64,000 bases of DNA from Artocarpus heterophyllus (taxonomy: Eukaryota > Streptophyta > Magnoliopsida > Rosales > Moraceae): positions 713,302 through 777,301 of the forward strand of contig JAJQZP010000042.1 of the NCBI GenBank assembly GCA_025403435.1. Direction: 5' to 3'. Positions 21,791 through 32,670 of the stretch are shown here, one piece after another; within the stretch, counting starts at the first letter, position 1; every line of letters begins with the position of its first letter. Made by a program: the position numbers and the translations under genes. The notes beneath the pieces are model-generated. The model did no database searches and was not told the origin of the DNA. It saw only the letters and a list, made by a program, of their open reading frames with translations.

Positions 21791-21930
21791 ACCAAAACCA
21801 ATTGGTTGGATTGGCACCTAGGATATGCCTTAAAACTCTCTTATACAAGAGGGAAAAGGTTCGACTCTTAGGGATGCGCTCTCAGGCTCTAGCCGGGGAA
21901 CCCAATCCCTCAACAGACCACTCGCTAATT
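21791..21930 (+). mobile_element. Possible tRNA-derived SINE fragment
   Basis: It contains an A-box-like GGATTGGCACCTAGGATATG and, ~45 bp on, a good B box, AGGTTCGACTCTTAG. That is the spacing and wording of a pol III tRNA-type promoter. There is no intact tRNA fold, no clear poly-A tail and no target duplication, so it may be only a chance tRNA-like stretch. It abuts the truncated LTR of copia A. Confidence 0.35.
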
Positions 21931-21949
21931 TTCTTTGCATAATTATCAT

Positions 21950-22450
21950 TATAATTTCAAGAGTGTAGTTTTAAGTTTTTACTAGAGTAACATTGAAATT
22001 AATAAATTTAGCACATTAATTAAAGAGTTTAATTAATTGTCGAATTTATTGGAGCTTGAATTATAGGTTCATAGGTTCCCAATGCTACCTCTATAATACT
22101 GTATTAGATTTAATGAGTAGAATGAATTATACATATTTAATTTTAGAATTATTGAATTCTGAATTAATTATTTTACATTTAAGATATTAATGTGAAATAA
22201 AAAAATGTTCTCTATAACATATAATATAATGTGATAAATGTTATCACATTTAACTAAACAGTATTTTATTAATCAACTATATTTAATTAATAAGATTAAT
22301 TAAATATGTTTTGAATTAATTAATTAATTGTATTTAAATAATAAGATTATTTAAATATAATTTCAATTTTATGTGTAACAAATGTATGGTTGGACCACAC
22401 TTTGTCTATTTCAACATGAATACAAAATTAAATAAATAATTAATTAATTT
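21950..22450 (+). mobile_element. Diverged remnant of the long-LTR copia family
   Basis: Blocks such as GAGTGTAGTTTTAAGTTTTT, AGAGTAACATTGAAATT, GGAGCTTGAATTATAGGTTC and GGTTCCCAATGCTA parallel the LTR at 39315-39470 in the same order. Similarity is patchy and no ends can be fixed. Confidence 0.4.
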
Positions 22451-22663
22451 AAAATTGATTTTTAAATAATTATGATTTTTTTTGAATTTAAATGTACAAG
22501 ATTTATTTAAATTAATATTATATATATTTACACATTTACGTACATGAGATGAGATTTATGTAGATTTGATTTTTGAACGAATATATATGTATGTATATTA
22601 TCCATATATATAACACGAACATATAAGTACGTGATTTTTTTTAAAGAAAAAATGGATGTGAAG

Positions 22664-23099
22664 TGTAAAACTTTTATATATGTAATTCTTAGAAATCTTA
22701 GAACTCAATAATTTTAACAGAAGAAGATTTGGAGCATACCTTAATTCATGGCTTCAATTTGCAGAGAACTCTTTGAACAGAAAGTTTGTTAGAGAAGAAG
22801 AACCAAGTTTCTCTCTCTAAACCCATAGTTATTTCTTTTAACGTATTTTTCTAATAGAGAGAAGGGATACAATTGATTGGGTGGAGAGAGGACTAACTCT
22901 TATTTAAAGACCCTTAATAGGTGTCTTTCTATCAAAGCACACATCTTTTTAGATATATACATATTTTTTAATAAAAGTTGTAACCCCTCATAGCCAATAA
23001 GATTTTAGCATTTAAATAATTATTAAACTAAATAAATAAATAATAAATCTGATAAATTTAATAGGCCTTTAATTAATCATGCAGGCCATAATTATAACA
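22664..23099 (-). repeat. 3' LTR of copia B
   Basis: Matches 28517-28951 nearly end to end. Shared blocks include GAACTCAATAATTTTAACAG, AAGCACACATCTTTTTAGAT and AATAGGCCTTTAATTAATCA. Confidence 0.95.
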
Positions 23100-23116
23100 T
23101 TCTCCCACTTGGCCCA
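23100..23116 (-). other. Polypurine tract of copia B
   Basis: The minus strand reads GGGCCAAGTGGGAGAA immediately before the 3' LTR, the standard plus-strand priming site in plant copia elements. Confidence 0.85.
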
Positions 23117-23499
23117 TATGATATTTCTTTATTAGTTTAATAAGGCTATAATATGCACAACAATATTATGCTAAATCTTCTTAAAATTGGCTAGTACTCT
23201 ACATCATAATTAAATAGAAAATCTAAAGTGAGTCATGGCGGTTGTACATCACTAATTTAGTGTAGTTTCTTCTATGTACTACAACATTAGACATCTATTT
23301 AACATGATTCATAATTGAGAGGTATAATAATAATCCACTTTAATGTCTTCTGTGAGACTATCCTATCAAACATTAGTCTATAACAATCATGTACATAAAA
23401 TAAAAAATAGAATATATCGAGAACATAATAAGTAAGCTCAAAGTGTCATATCATTAAAATAAAATAGAACATAACACATAACCACTAATGACGTCTAAT

Positions 23500-24960
23500 A
23501 ACACCTATACGTTCAACATGTTCAATAAATGTTTTTGGTGGTAATCCTTTTGTTAAAGGATCTGCAATCATAAGATTGGTGCTAATTTGTTCAATTGACA
23601 CTTTAGGTTTCTGAACTTCTTGCTTTAATGACTAAGTACTTAATATCTATACGTTTCATACCATTAGAATACTTATCATTCTTGGCAAAGAAGATTGTTG
23701 CGACATTATCACAATAAATTTTGAACGGCCTGGTTATACTATCGACAACTCCAAGTCCTGAAATAAAATTTTGCAACCATAAACCATGACTTGTGGCCTC
23801 AAAACATGTCACAAACTCGACCTCCATAGTGGATGCAGCAATGACGGATTGCTTCACACTCTTTCATGAAATTGCTCCTTCGGCCAAAAGGAACATATAA
23901 CCAAATGTAGATTTTCTAGTATCAACACATTTGGCAAAATCTGAATTTGAGACCAATCACTTCAAGATGATCATATCTTCTATAAGTGAACATATGGTCC
24001 TTTGTTCCTTGCAAATACCTAAGAACCTTCTTTGTAGCTTTCTAATGATCTATTTCTAGATTAATTTGATATCTTCCCAACATCCCAACAGCAAAACTAA
24101 TGTTGGGTCTGGTGCAAGTTTGAGCATATAATAAGCTACCATCGATAGATGCATGAGGAATGTTTTTCATTTGCGCTTCTTCCAATTCATTCTTTGGATA
24201 TTACATATGACTATATTTGTCCCTCTTCTGAATTGAAACAATACATGCTGAGCATTTGTCCATCTTAACTTTCTCTAAACTTTGTCAATATAGCCTTTCT
24301 AAGACAATCTCAATAATCCTTGTGATCTATCACAGAATATTTCAATTCCCATCACATAAATTGCCTCACCCATGTCTTTCATTTCAAAGTTCTTAGAGAG
24401 AAATTTCTTAGTTTTATGTAATAAACTAAGATTGTTAACAGCATACAAAATATCATCAACATATAGGACTAAGAAAATAAACTTGTTCCCATGGGCTTTC
24501 ATATATATGCACTCATCAACAATGTTCCCCTTAAATCCAAATGAAGTAATGATATTGTTAAACTTAAGATACCATTGTCAGGAAGCTTGTTTAAGTCCAT
24601 ATATTGATTTCTTTAATATACACACCATATGTTCCTTTTCTTTACTTGAAAAGCATTCAGGTTGGTCCATATAGACTTCTTCCTCTAAATTTCCATTGAG
24701 AAAGACGATTTTCACATCCATTTGGTATAACTCTAAATCAAAATAAGCCACCAATGCCATAACAATTCTGAGTGAATTTTTCTTAGAGACCGATGAAAAA
24801 GTCTCTTTGTAGTCAATGCCTTCTTTCTAAGTAAAACTTTTGACAATAAGTCTAGTCTTGTACCATTCAATATTGCCTTTGGAGTTGCACTTGGTCTTAA
24901 AGACCTATTTACACCCGACTCTCTTACAACTTTCAGGCAACTTAACAAGGTCACAAACTT
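23500..24960 (-). pseudogene. Copia B reverse transcriptase-RNase H remnant
   Basis: Minus-strand frames give the RT blocks LYQMDVKIVFLNGNLEEEVY, MDQPECF, KKSIYGLKQAS (24578-24760) and LVLYVDDILYAVNN (24299-24502), with the catalytic YVDD intact. Further on is the RNase H end: SVIAASTMEVEFVTCFEA and YCDNVATIFFAKND (23603-23857). In functional elements RT copies the RNA genome and RNase H degrades it. Frames are interrupted by stops and shifts, so the protein cannot be made intact. Confidence 0.9.
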
Positions 24961-25387
24961 GATTTTGATCTATGGATTTTAACTCATCTTTCATAGCAAT
25001 AAGCCACTTATCATAATCAATACTTTCCATCTTGTGAAAACAAAACTGGATCTAAAATTGGATCATTATTGATTTTCAAGTCAATTTACCACATAATCAT
25101 CAAGAACAACAGATTGTCTTTCTCTTTGAAATCTTCTTAATGCTGTTTCTTGTGAGCCAGCCACTATAGGTTCCTTAAGTACTATTTCATCGTGAAGTGG
25201 TTGGTCATTCACTTGTTGTTCTTGAACATTGTTAGGCTATACAACTATGTTAAGAACAATCTTAGAAGTTACAGGTAGAAATATTTCTACCCTAACTTCT
25301 TCATTGACCACATTACGTAGTTCTCCACTCCCACTAATTTTACCTTTCTCGATGAATCTAGCATTTCCAGATTCTACTATCCTCGTA

Positions 25388-26272
25388 CTATCGGTAGGAC
25401 AATAAATTTATACCCATTGGATTTTTAGAATAACTAATAAAATAACCACTAGTAATCTTAAAATCCAATTTCTTTTCATGTGTATTATAAATTTTCACTT
25501 TCGCCGGGCAACTCCAAACATGTAGGTGCCTTAAACTAGGTTTCCATCCCGTCCATATCTCAAAAGGAGTTTTTGGGACTACCTTACTAGGAACCCTGTT
25601 TAGTATATATATGGCGGTCTTTAATGCATGTATCCACAAAGATAAAGGCAAAAATGAATAAATTAACATGCTCCTAACCATATCCATTAATGTACGATTA
25701 CGCATTTTTGCTATACCATTTTGTTGCGGTGTACCTGGCATAGTGTATTGCGTACATATGCCTCGCTTTTCCAAGAATTTAGCATATGGACCTGGATGTT
25801 GCCTTGACTCGTCATACTTTCTATAGTATTCACCACCTCTATCTGACCTTACAATTTTTACCTTTTTATCTAATTGTCTCTCAACCTCATTAATAAATAC
25901 CTCAAGGGCTTCAACAGATTGAGATTTTTCATGCAATAGATAAAGAAAACTATAACATGAAAAATCATCGATAAAAGTGATAAAATACTTTTCTCCACCA
26001 AAGGATGCAGTATCAAAAGTTCTACATATGTCGGTATGCATGAGTTCAAGAAGCTGTGTACTTCTTGTAGCCCCTTTCTTAGTGTGTTTGTTTTGTTTTC
26101 CTTTAATGCAATTAATACACACATCGAGATCAGTAAAATCTAAATTCGAAAGAATTATGTTCTTTACTAATCTCTCTATTCTTCTCTTGGATATGTGACC
26201 CAAGTTTTTATGCCACAAGTAAGTAGAACTTTCATCAATTAAACTCTGTTTAGTTCCAATATTCTGATGCAT
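25388..26272 (-). pseudogene. Copia B integrase remnant (catalytic Glu to Lys)
   Basis: This is the longest open stretch of the element (~294 codons). It holds the GAG-pre-integrase zinc motif (LWHKNLGHISKRR ... CINCIKGKQ) and then the rve core: LMHTDICR (first Asp), KIVRSDRGGEYY (second Asp) and QQNGIAKMRNRTL. In active copia integrases the last block reads NG-AERRNRTL, so the third catalytic residue, Glu, is Lys here (GAA to AAA, a C-to-T change on the plus strand). It is followed by WIHALKTAIYILNRVPSK and TPFEIWTGWKPSLRHLHVW. Strand transfer would be abolished even if translated. Confidence 0.93.
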
Positions 26273-26307
26273 GGTTAATAAAGTTTCAGCAAAAAGATTA
26301 TCAAGCT

Positions 26308-26800
26308 TTAACTTATATAAACCATCATAAAGGATTCCAAACCAATAAAACTATTATTTTTATATAAACTGAAAGATCCAAATCCAAACTTACAATAAAA
26401 ACCTATTACATCAAGTTTTGATAAATAAACTAAATTATGAGAAAAGGTAGGTACATAAAGAGTTTGACATAAATCAAAATGATGTCTAGTATCTAATATT
26501 AAAGCCACAGGTGCCAATTTTTTCCACTGAAGTTTTATCTCGATTCCCCATGTAAACAAAACTTTCATTTGCTCTTATGGGTTGGATCCTAAAGAATCCC
26601 TACATCATATTAAAAATGTGAGTAGTTGAATTTGAATCAATCCACAAAGTACTATAAGGAACTTCAGTTGAATTTGATTCAAATAAACTAAAGCATAAGG
26701 CTTACATTTCTTTTCAAACCAAGCCTTACGTTTTTTACAGTCTTTCTTTAAGTGCCCAAATTTGTTACAAACTTAACATTATGTTCCTTCTTGTGGATTT
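26308..26800 (-). pseudogene. Copia B protease-region remnant
   Basis: The minus frame at 26568-26308 includes LYVPTFSHNLVYLSKL, the conserved L-VP--S-NLLS-SKL block that follows the aspartic protease. Upstream, WIDSNSTTHI is readable near 26630 (GWIDSGATxH in active elements), so the DSG triad appears damaged. Zinc-knuckle sequence (KFGHLKKDC-like) is partly legible near 26740-26770. Confidence 0.65.
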
Positions 26801-27050
26801 GAGTTGACTCATTCAGGTTATGCAATTCCTTGTTAAGCCATTTCTTCTTGTTCTTTCTAGGCTTCTTGTTAGTGCTCTTTTTAGTCTCTTGATTCACAAG
26901 ATAAACAGAATGAGGTTTCTAATTCTTCAATCTCGTCTCCTCTTGAACAAGCATACTGGTCAATTCATTAATATTCCATTTATCCTTACTTGTGTTATAG
27001 CTTATCTGGAATAGACTATATTGTTTAGGAGGAAGCAAGTTAAGAATGAA

Positions 27051-27543
27051 CTATACTTGAAAGAACTCATCCACATACATCCCCAAAGACTTTAATTTTG
27101 CTGCTATATTTTTCATTTCAATGACATACTCATGCATAGTACAAGAACCGTCAAACTTTATGTTGGTTAATTTAGCCATTAATGTACTAGCAAGAAACTT
27201 ATCAGCAGTTTGAGAGCTCTTTTCCATAAGTTTCATAAATTCTTTAGCACTTTTAGTCTTGGGAAGAGTACTTTTAATGTTGTTGGCTACTGTCAACTAC
27301 ATGAACATTAAGCTTAATCTATTCGACCTTTCCCATAAAAGTTTTCTCCTCCTCACTACTAGCATCAGTAATAGTAGTGGGTTCCTTATCTTGAAGTACT
27401 AAATCAAGATCCAAGACACCTAAGTAAAATTGGACTTGTTCACACCAATCAAAGAAATTCAATCCATTAAATAAGGGAATAGATGAAGCAAGCAAATGTA
27501 GAGAAACAAGAACAGATACTGCAAATATGCAAGAAACATTCAT
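27051..27543 (-). pseudogene. Copia B gag remnant
   Basis: Two adjacent frames give SIPLFNGLNFFDWCEQVQFY and VLDLDLVLQDKEP (27319-27543), then the UBN2-type Gag core with SAKEFMKLMEKSSQTADK, LMAKLTNIKFDG and MHEYVIEMKNIAAKLKSLGM (27051-27296). A stop and a short gap separate the halves. Gag normally forms the virus-like particle. Confidence 0.88.
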
Positions 27544-28498
27544 ACATTAATGCCTTAAGATTATCACATACTTAGATTCAAACTAAGACAATAATTGTAT
27601 ATCTCAGTTCTCCTTTGGGTGATACTAAGCCATACAAACTATAATGATGCTAATTAAAAATAAAAATTTAATTTAGTAATCATAAATATGTCCAATTAAA
27701 ATGCTTGCTATCTTTGGGTAAACAAACAAAAATAATAGGACATATTAATTACCAACTATTATATTCATCGATTATAAAGAAAGCTAATCACCTTTTGGCC
27801 GATTCATAAATTCTTATAATAGATGAAGTTCAATAACCTATGATCTATAAATGTCATCTTAATTATAAGTAACAAAATTCATGAGTAATTGAACTTTTGT
27901 TTCTCAATTTGAAAATTATTAAGCTTTAAAGTTTGGCTACTTTAGTGACTAACAAACTACAATAATGTAATTTCAAAATTAAAAACAATAAACTTAAACA
28001 TCATATGTGATCAATAATAATTATTACTGATTGTTTTCCTTTTTATATATTTCAGATATATGAAAAAAAAAGCAAACAAAAAGAAAAAAAAATCTATCGG
28101 TACCTTTTGCAATGTGATCAATTATATTGCAATACATAATTGCAACGCCATTTCTTTCCTTTTTTTCATTCAATAGGAATATCTATTATGATTTTTTTTT
28201 TGTTCTATTTATCGCTTTAGCATGAATATTCAATCGCAATGTAAAAGTTTTATTTATTTCTTATACACACGTATATCAAGAAGACGATACAAAGAAAACA
28301 AAGAAAAAGTTTTCTTTACAAACAATGCACAATGATTCAACTTGTATATAAAAAACTTTCATTGATCACAGAATAAATCGAATAAACCCATAATTCAATC
28401 CTTTCCCAAATTCGGATATTCTAATCGTAGAGACATTCTAAGATATAAACATTATTAAGAATATAACCTAAAGGAAAATTATGAGTTTTAAAAACCTA

Positions 28499-28514
28499 AA
28501 TGCTCTTGATACCA
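28499..28514 (-). other. Primer-binding site of copia B (initiator tRNA-Met)
   Basis: The minus strand reads TGGTATCAAGAGCAT, two bases inside the 5' LTR. The usual sequence is TGGTATCAGAGC; one A is inserted. Confidence 0.85.
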
Positions 28515-28516
28515 CA

Positions 28517-28951
28517 TGTAAAACTTTTATATCTGTAATTTCTAGAAATCGTAGAACTCAATAATTTTAACAGAAGAAGATTTAGAGCATACTTTGATTT
28601 ATGGCTTTAATTTGCAAAGAACCGTTTGAACAGAAGTTTGTTAGAGAAAAAGAACCTTGTTTCTCTCTTTGAACCCATAGTTATTTCTTTTAACGTATTT
28701 TTTTTATGGAGAGAAGAGATACAACTGATTAAGTAGAGAAAGAACTAGACTCTTAATTTAGATCCTCAATAGGTACCTTTTTATCAAAGCACACATCTTT
28801 TTAGATATAGACGTATCTTTTAATAAGAGTTGTAACCCTTCATAGCCAATAAAATTCTAACATTTAAATAATTATTAAACTAAATAAATAAATAATAAAT
28901 ATGATAAATTTAATAGGCCTTTAATTAATCATGTTGGCCATAATTCTAACA
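28517..28951 (-). repeat. 5' LTR of copia B
   Basis: Partner of 22664-23099 with the same TG...CA ends. Confidence 0.95.
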
Positions 28952-29595
28952 TAGAGGTGCTTAAAGCACTTCCTCCACATACCTAATTATTCTCTTGTAG
29001 TGGGTGTGTGTGGTTCACGCACTAAAAGATTAGTGGGTGTTCTTTAAATTTTAGAAAGTCAGTTAATTAATAAAAAATTGCTCGGTTATGAATGTGAGAG
29101 GATATCAATATTTTCACATGCGTTATTTTTTTTAAAGTCTTGAGAGAAAAATTGAGACTTCTTTTTTTGAAAAAAAATAATTTTATATCCTATATGTTGA
29201 GTACATAACAGAATTAAAAAATTGTGAGATTCTTGTATTTTAATGCCCACTCTTTCTTCCATTGGTGTGGAGACTTGGCTTGAAAGATCATTGTGTCAAA
29301 CAAGAAAGCTAGAAAACTTAATGGGTCTTCAAAGGTTTGAAACAAATTCTTCTATGTTTTCAATATTTAATTAAAATTATATAACTATTCCCGATAAAAA
29401 AGATTTTTAAAAAATTTTTGTTTATCAATCGATCTATTTTTTCCTCTGTGTTTTCGTATTTAATTCTAACATGTTCAACTTCGAGTTCATCTACCCAGGA
29501 AATACCTAAAAAATACACAAAATAATCAAACTAATTGAAATCAAGTAAGGAGAACAAAAAGAAAAAATCAAATCAATTAGAAAGATAATTAGTAC
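28952..29595. other. Intergenic DNA between copia B and the METTL25-like fragment
   Basis: AT-rich, with no coding sequence recognised. If the fragment at 29596 were a working gene, its first intron and later exons should start here, but none is seen before the retrotransposon. Confidence 0.5.
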
Positions 29596-29905
29596 CGTTT
29601 GTAAGGAGAGAGAGTGTTGGCGAGGAAAGAGGAGAGTTCAAAGCAAGAAGAAAGTGTTTGAGAGAAGGAGTCCAATGATCCTTGATAAGACCAGAAGGAA
29701 TTTGAAGGAGAACTTGTACTGCTTCTCTGCGGAGGCATTCAATCCAATCCTCGTTGAGGGATTCCTAGAGCTGGTGATGGAAGGAGTTGACAAAATGAGC
29801 ATCACTGAAGAAGGAGTATTTTCTGAGGAATTCTACAATGGTGTTGATCCAGCGCAGTGTTTGGAGACCGACGAGCATGAGTAGCTGCTTCTGCTGTTGC
29901 GCCAT
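29596..29905 (-). pseudogene. First-exon fragment of a METTL25/RRNAD1-like methyltransferase
   Basis: From the ATG at 29905 the minus strand reads MAQQQKQLLML, TLRWINTIVEFLRKYSFFSD, AHFVNSFHHQL, stop, ESLNEDWIECLRREA, LLQIPSGLIKDHWTPSLKHF. It ends at a plausible donor (ACG|GTACT). The pattern fits the N-terminus of plant methyltransferase-like protein 25: a helical start with DAHVVNFF, LWE-, EWI-CL and IPSG----HWP-SL blocks. That assignment is from memory of the family and is moderate. A TAG stands where the family has Trp (TGG). No downstream SAM-binding exons are present in the window, so this is a stranded, broken exon. Confidence 0.45.
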
Positions 29906-30059
29906 TCTTTCGGCATTTTTCCCTTCCCCAAATTGCCCAACACAAATGCAAACGCAAGCAGTATTTTGGTTCCAGCATGGGCGTGTTTGGGTTTTGACTT
30001 GTACCCAACCTGAATAATGAAGAATTTTTTAGATTTTCATTTTTCATTTTCATGGATGA

Positions 30060-31276
30060 TAATAAGACGACAGCTACTTTGATGTTGTTTTGCTGCTAAA
30101 GATTCTCTTTAGACATTAGAATTTGAGCAAGCTCTGTTGATGTAATCATCATCATCATCAGCTAAGACAGGTAGTTGGTTCCATATCCTGTACTTGGGGT
30201 TGGTTTTGGGCCTTGGGAGATAGCATATTTGGCTCAAGTTCTACTGTTGTTTGGCGCATTCGCTCCCGCCATTGAATCCCGACTCCCCTGGGCTGCCACA
30301 TTCTAGGGAACCACGACCAAGAATCTACCATGAACTGGGAAGAACTAATGTTCTTCATCTCTCTCACTGAGTAACCCTCATCAACATGAACATGGACTTG
30401 ACGGATTCGGAAATTATAATCTTAGAGTGTTTGGCCCTCCAGGTTCCCTTTTGGCCAACACCACCCTCCTCAATCTATTATTTCTCGACAGTGACGGAAT
30501 TCATTCACACTTACGGTTGGATTAAGGAATTCCTAGATGCGATATGGTGCGGGCTTCGGATACCATAGTTACGGCAAGGTGGGGTGGCCAAGGAGAGCAA
30601 AGGTTGTCGCGATAGCAGAGAAAGGGATTGGATGGGAGTAAAGAGGATCAAGACGTCTTGACGATGATCGATGAGCAACCTTTGTGGGAGTGGCAGTCCT
30701 CGTCAAGGTGATCATTCGTAGTTCCTTCAGACATGTTAGCATTATTAGCAACAAAAACCTTGCTGTACATCATCTTCTTACTCCACCCCTTGTTTGTTGT
30801 TGTCTCAGACTCATTCTGTGATTATTTATTTGCTAGTAATTCAAGTTATACGTTTTACCTAATTGAAAAAAAGTTGTTCCATCTGAGAAGAAACTTTTCT
30901 TCTTCTTCTTCGGAAACAATTAACTCTACGGCAGCTTCATCTATCAAACTAGGGATGGAAAAAATGAATGCAGATAAAATATCTATTCTCAATTCCTTAA
31001 ATTAGAATAGAGACAGAACCAGAAGGCAATTACTTTAACTTGTTAATTTATTTTTTGAACAAGAGTATTCAAGTTTAGTAGGAAATGCTATCCACTTAAA
31101 GAAAACAAAGACCACATCCCAGACATCAAGTTAACAAGTTTAGAAGCAGAAGCATACTATTTTGCGCATTTTGAATCTCAGCGTCTCCTTGGGACAAAGA
31201 CCAAGCTTTCTTCGTCTGTTTGTGGATTAAAGAGTCAACCGTTGGTTCTCGATCTCTAATCTATCCTTATCATCTT
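30060..31276. other. GC-richer unidentified segment
   Basis: From about 30150 to 30760 the sequence is less AT-rich than the flanks and gives moderate open frames on both strands (60-69 codons), none with a domain I recognise. It may be decayed exon sequence. The remainder up to 31276 is AT-rich and carries the 3' flank of the G-patch gene. Confidence 0.3.
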
Positions 31277-32258
31277 TCAAGCTAATTGCAGTCTCTTTAT
31301 TAATCTTATTTTTATGGTTTTTCCTTGAGGAAAACTTGTCCTTTGTTGCAACTTTTGATGATGATGGTTATTGTGATAGCCCATTCCCATATTCTTGGGC
31401 CTCAACTTGACTTGAATGGAAGAAACAATGCCTTGTTGGTACTTGCCAAGACTACCACCTTTGTAACCCATCTTCTCAACAAGTTTCATCCTAACGCTCT
31501 TTCTGTGTTTTTCAAAAGCACCAATAATATCGGATTGACATTTCCCTATCTCCTTCTCCTGAACAAGCATCAGGTAATCATAGTCATAATCATAGTCGTC
31601 TTCAACAAACATGTCGTAGTAAAGCGGCTTGTTCTTGTCCTTGTTGTCCTTACGCTTTCGCTTGAGGCAATACGACTCAGCATCAAAGTCGAAGTCAATG
31701 TGAATACGAAAGCTCTCCGTCACGATTAAGCCTGCATCAAGCCAGAGCCAGAAAAATTACTTAAGAGGGGTAAAGATGGGGCAAATAAAAAGATAGAGAA
31801 TTTTAAAAGAGACTGAATAAACTTTCAAGTTGCTAAATACAATTTTAAGAAAGGTAAAATACTAGTTTAATTAAACTTTATATATAAATTTAAAATAAAA
31901 CAAAAGTTCAAGAAAAGTGGCCGCCTGTTTTATTTTGTGAGTGGCTCCGCCCCTACCTGCATACAATTGATATAGATGTGCATTATTTTGGATCAGTGTG
32001 CATTACTCTTCAATTTATAAGCACATTTACAAACTATGATCTGTTTCTGTGTGGCAATTCAAGACAGACAGACAAACACTTACCAAAGTAAAAGGCAAAT
32101 AACGATTGAAACAAACCAAAAAAAAAAGCGAAGAAGGTGATTTAACGTTAGAAAAAACACGCACCATTTGTTTGTTTGGAATCTTTGGAATCGGAATCTT
32201 TGCTTTTCTTCTGCAGTTTTTTTTAAGGCTCTTCTAGAGCTTTTAATGCAGAAGACAT
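31277..32258 (-). CDS. Short G-patch protein related to STIP1/TFIP11
   Basis: Exon 2 is at 31731-31277 (151 codons to a stop). A possible exon 1 is at 32258-32165: ATG start, [11 protein letters not shown], donor G|GTGCGT. Together they are 549 nt, exactly in phase (182 aa), but exon 1 has an in-frame TAA at codon 12, beside a run of eight A. The C-terminal half has a clear G-patch: [39 protein letters not shown]. This matches the G-patch of plant septin/tuftelin-interacting protein 1, which activates a spliceosome-disassembly helicase. Upstream is an acidic DYDYDY stretch and a basic [12 protein letters not shown] patch. Full STIP1 proteins are several times longer, so this is a truncated paralogue or partial copy. 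It may be a pseudogene. Confidence 0.6.
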
Positions 32259-32639
32259 AAATATATATATATATGTTCTAAAATAGCTTTGAATTGATAC
32301 TAATTATGAAAGGAGTTGAGCCTTATTTATACGCTAATAAATTCCAAAATATGTATGAATCCCAATAATAGATAAAGTAATCCTAATCAAACTCAAACTA
32401 AATATAAATAATGATCAAATAAAACCAAATTTCTAAATCTTTGGGAAATATTTTTTTTTAGAGTGGAAACAAAAGTTATTGGACAGGTAAATAATAAGCA
32501 TTAAATTCCTAAATTTCTTTTAGGCAACAAAAGTTGCATGTTCGCAGTTTTTATATGTGAACAAATTTTTCCATGTGGTGAAATTTTTAAACGCTATTCT
32601 GTTTGTTTTATTTTTTTTGAAGAGGATGTGTGCGTGCGT

Positions 32640-32670
<31 letters not shown>

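Larger units (their letters stand above)
22664..28951 (-). mobile_element. Ty1-copia element B, structurally complete but decayed
   Basis: LTRs of ~436 bp lie at 22664-23099 (3') and 28517-28951 (5'), both TGTAAAAC...AACA. Reading the minus strand, the primer-binding site after the 5' LTR is TGGTATCAAGAGCA, matching initiator tRNA-Met with one extra base. The polypurine tract before the 3' LTR is CAAGTGGGAGAA. The domain order gag, protease, integrase, RT, RNase H is Ty1-copia. All domains are broken by stops or frameshifts, and the integrase has lost its catalytic Glu. The flanking 5-mers TGAAG and TAGAG are not identical. By-eye LTR divergence is around one in ten positions, so insertion is old. 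Confidence 0.93.

Noticed and set aside
22659..28956. 5-bp target duplication for copia B
   Set aside because: The flanking pentamers TGAAG and TAGAG differ, so I do not claim a duplication.
31325..31729. 134-codon plus-strand frame
   Set aside because: It is antisense to the G-patch exon and has no motif.
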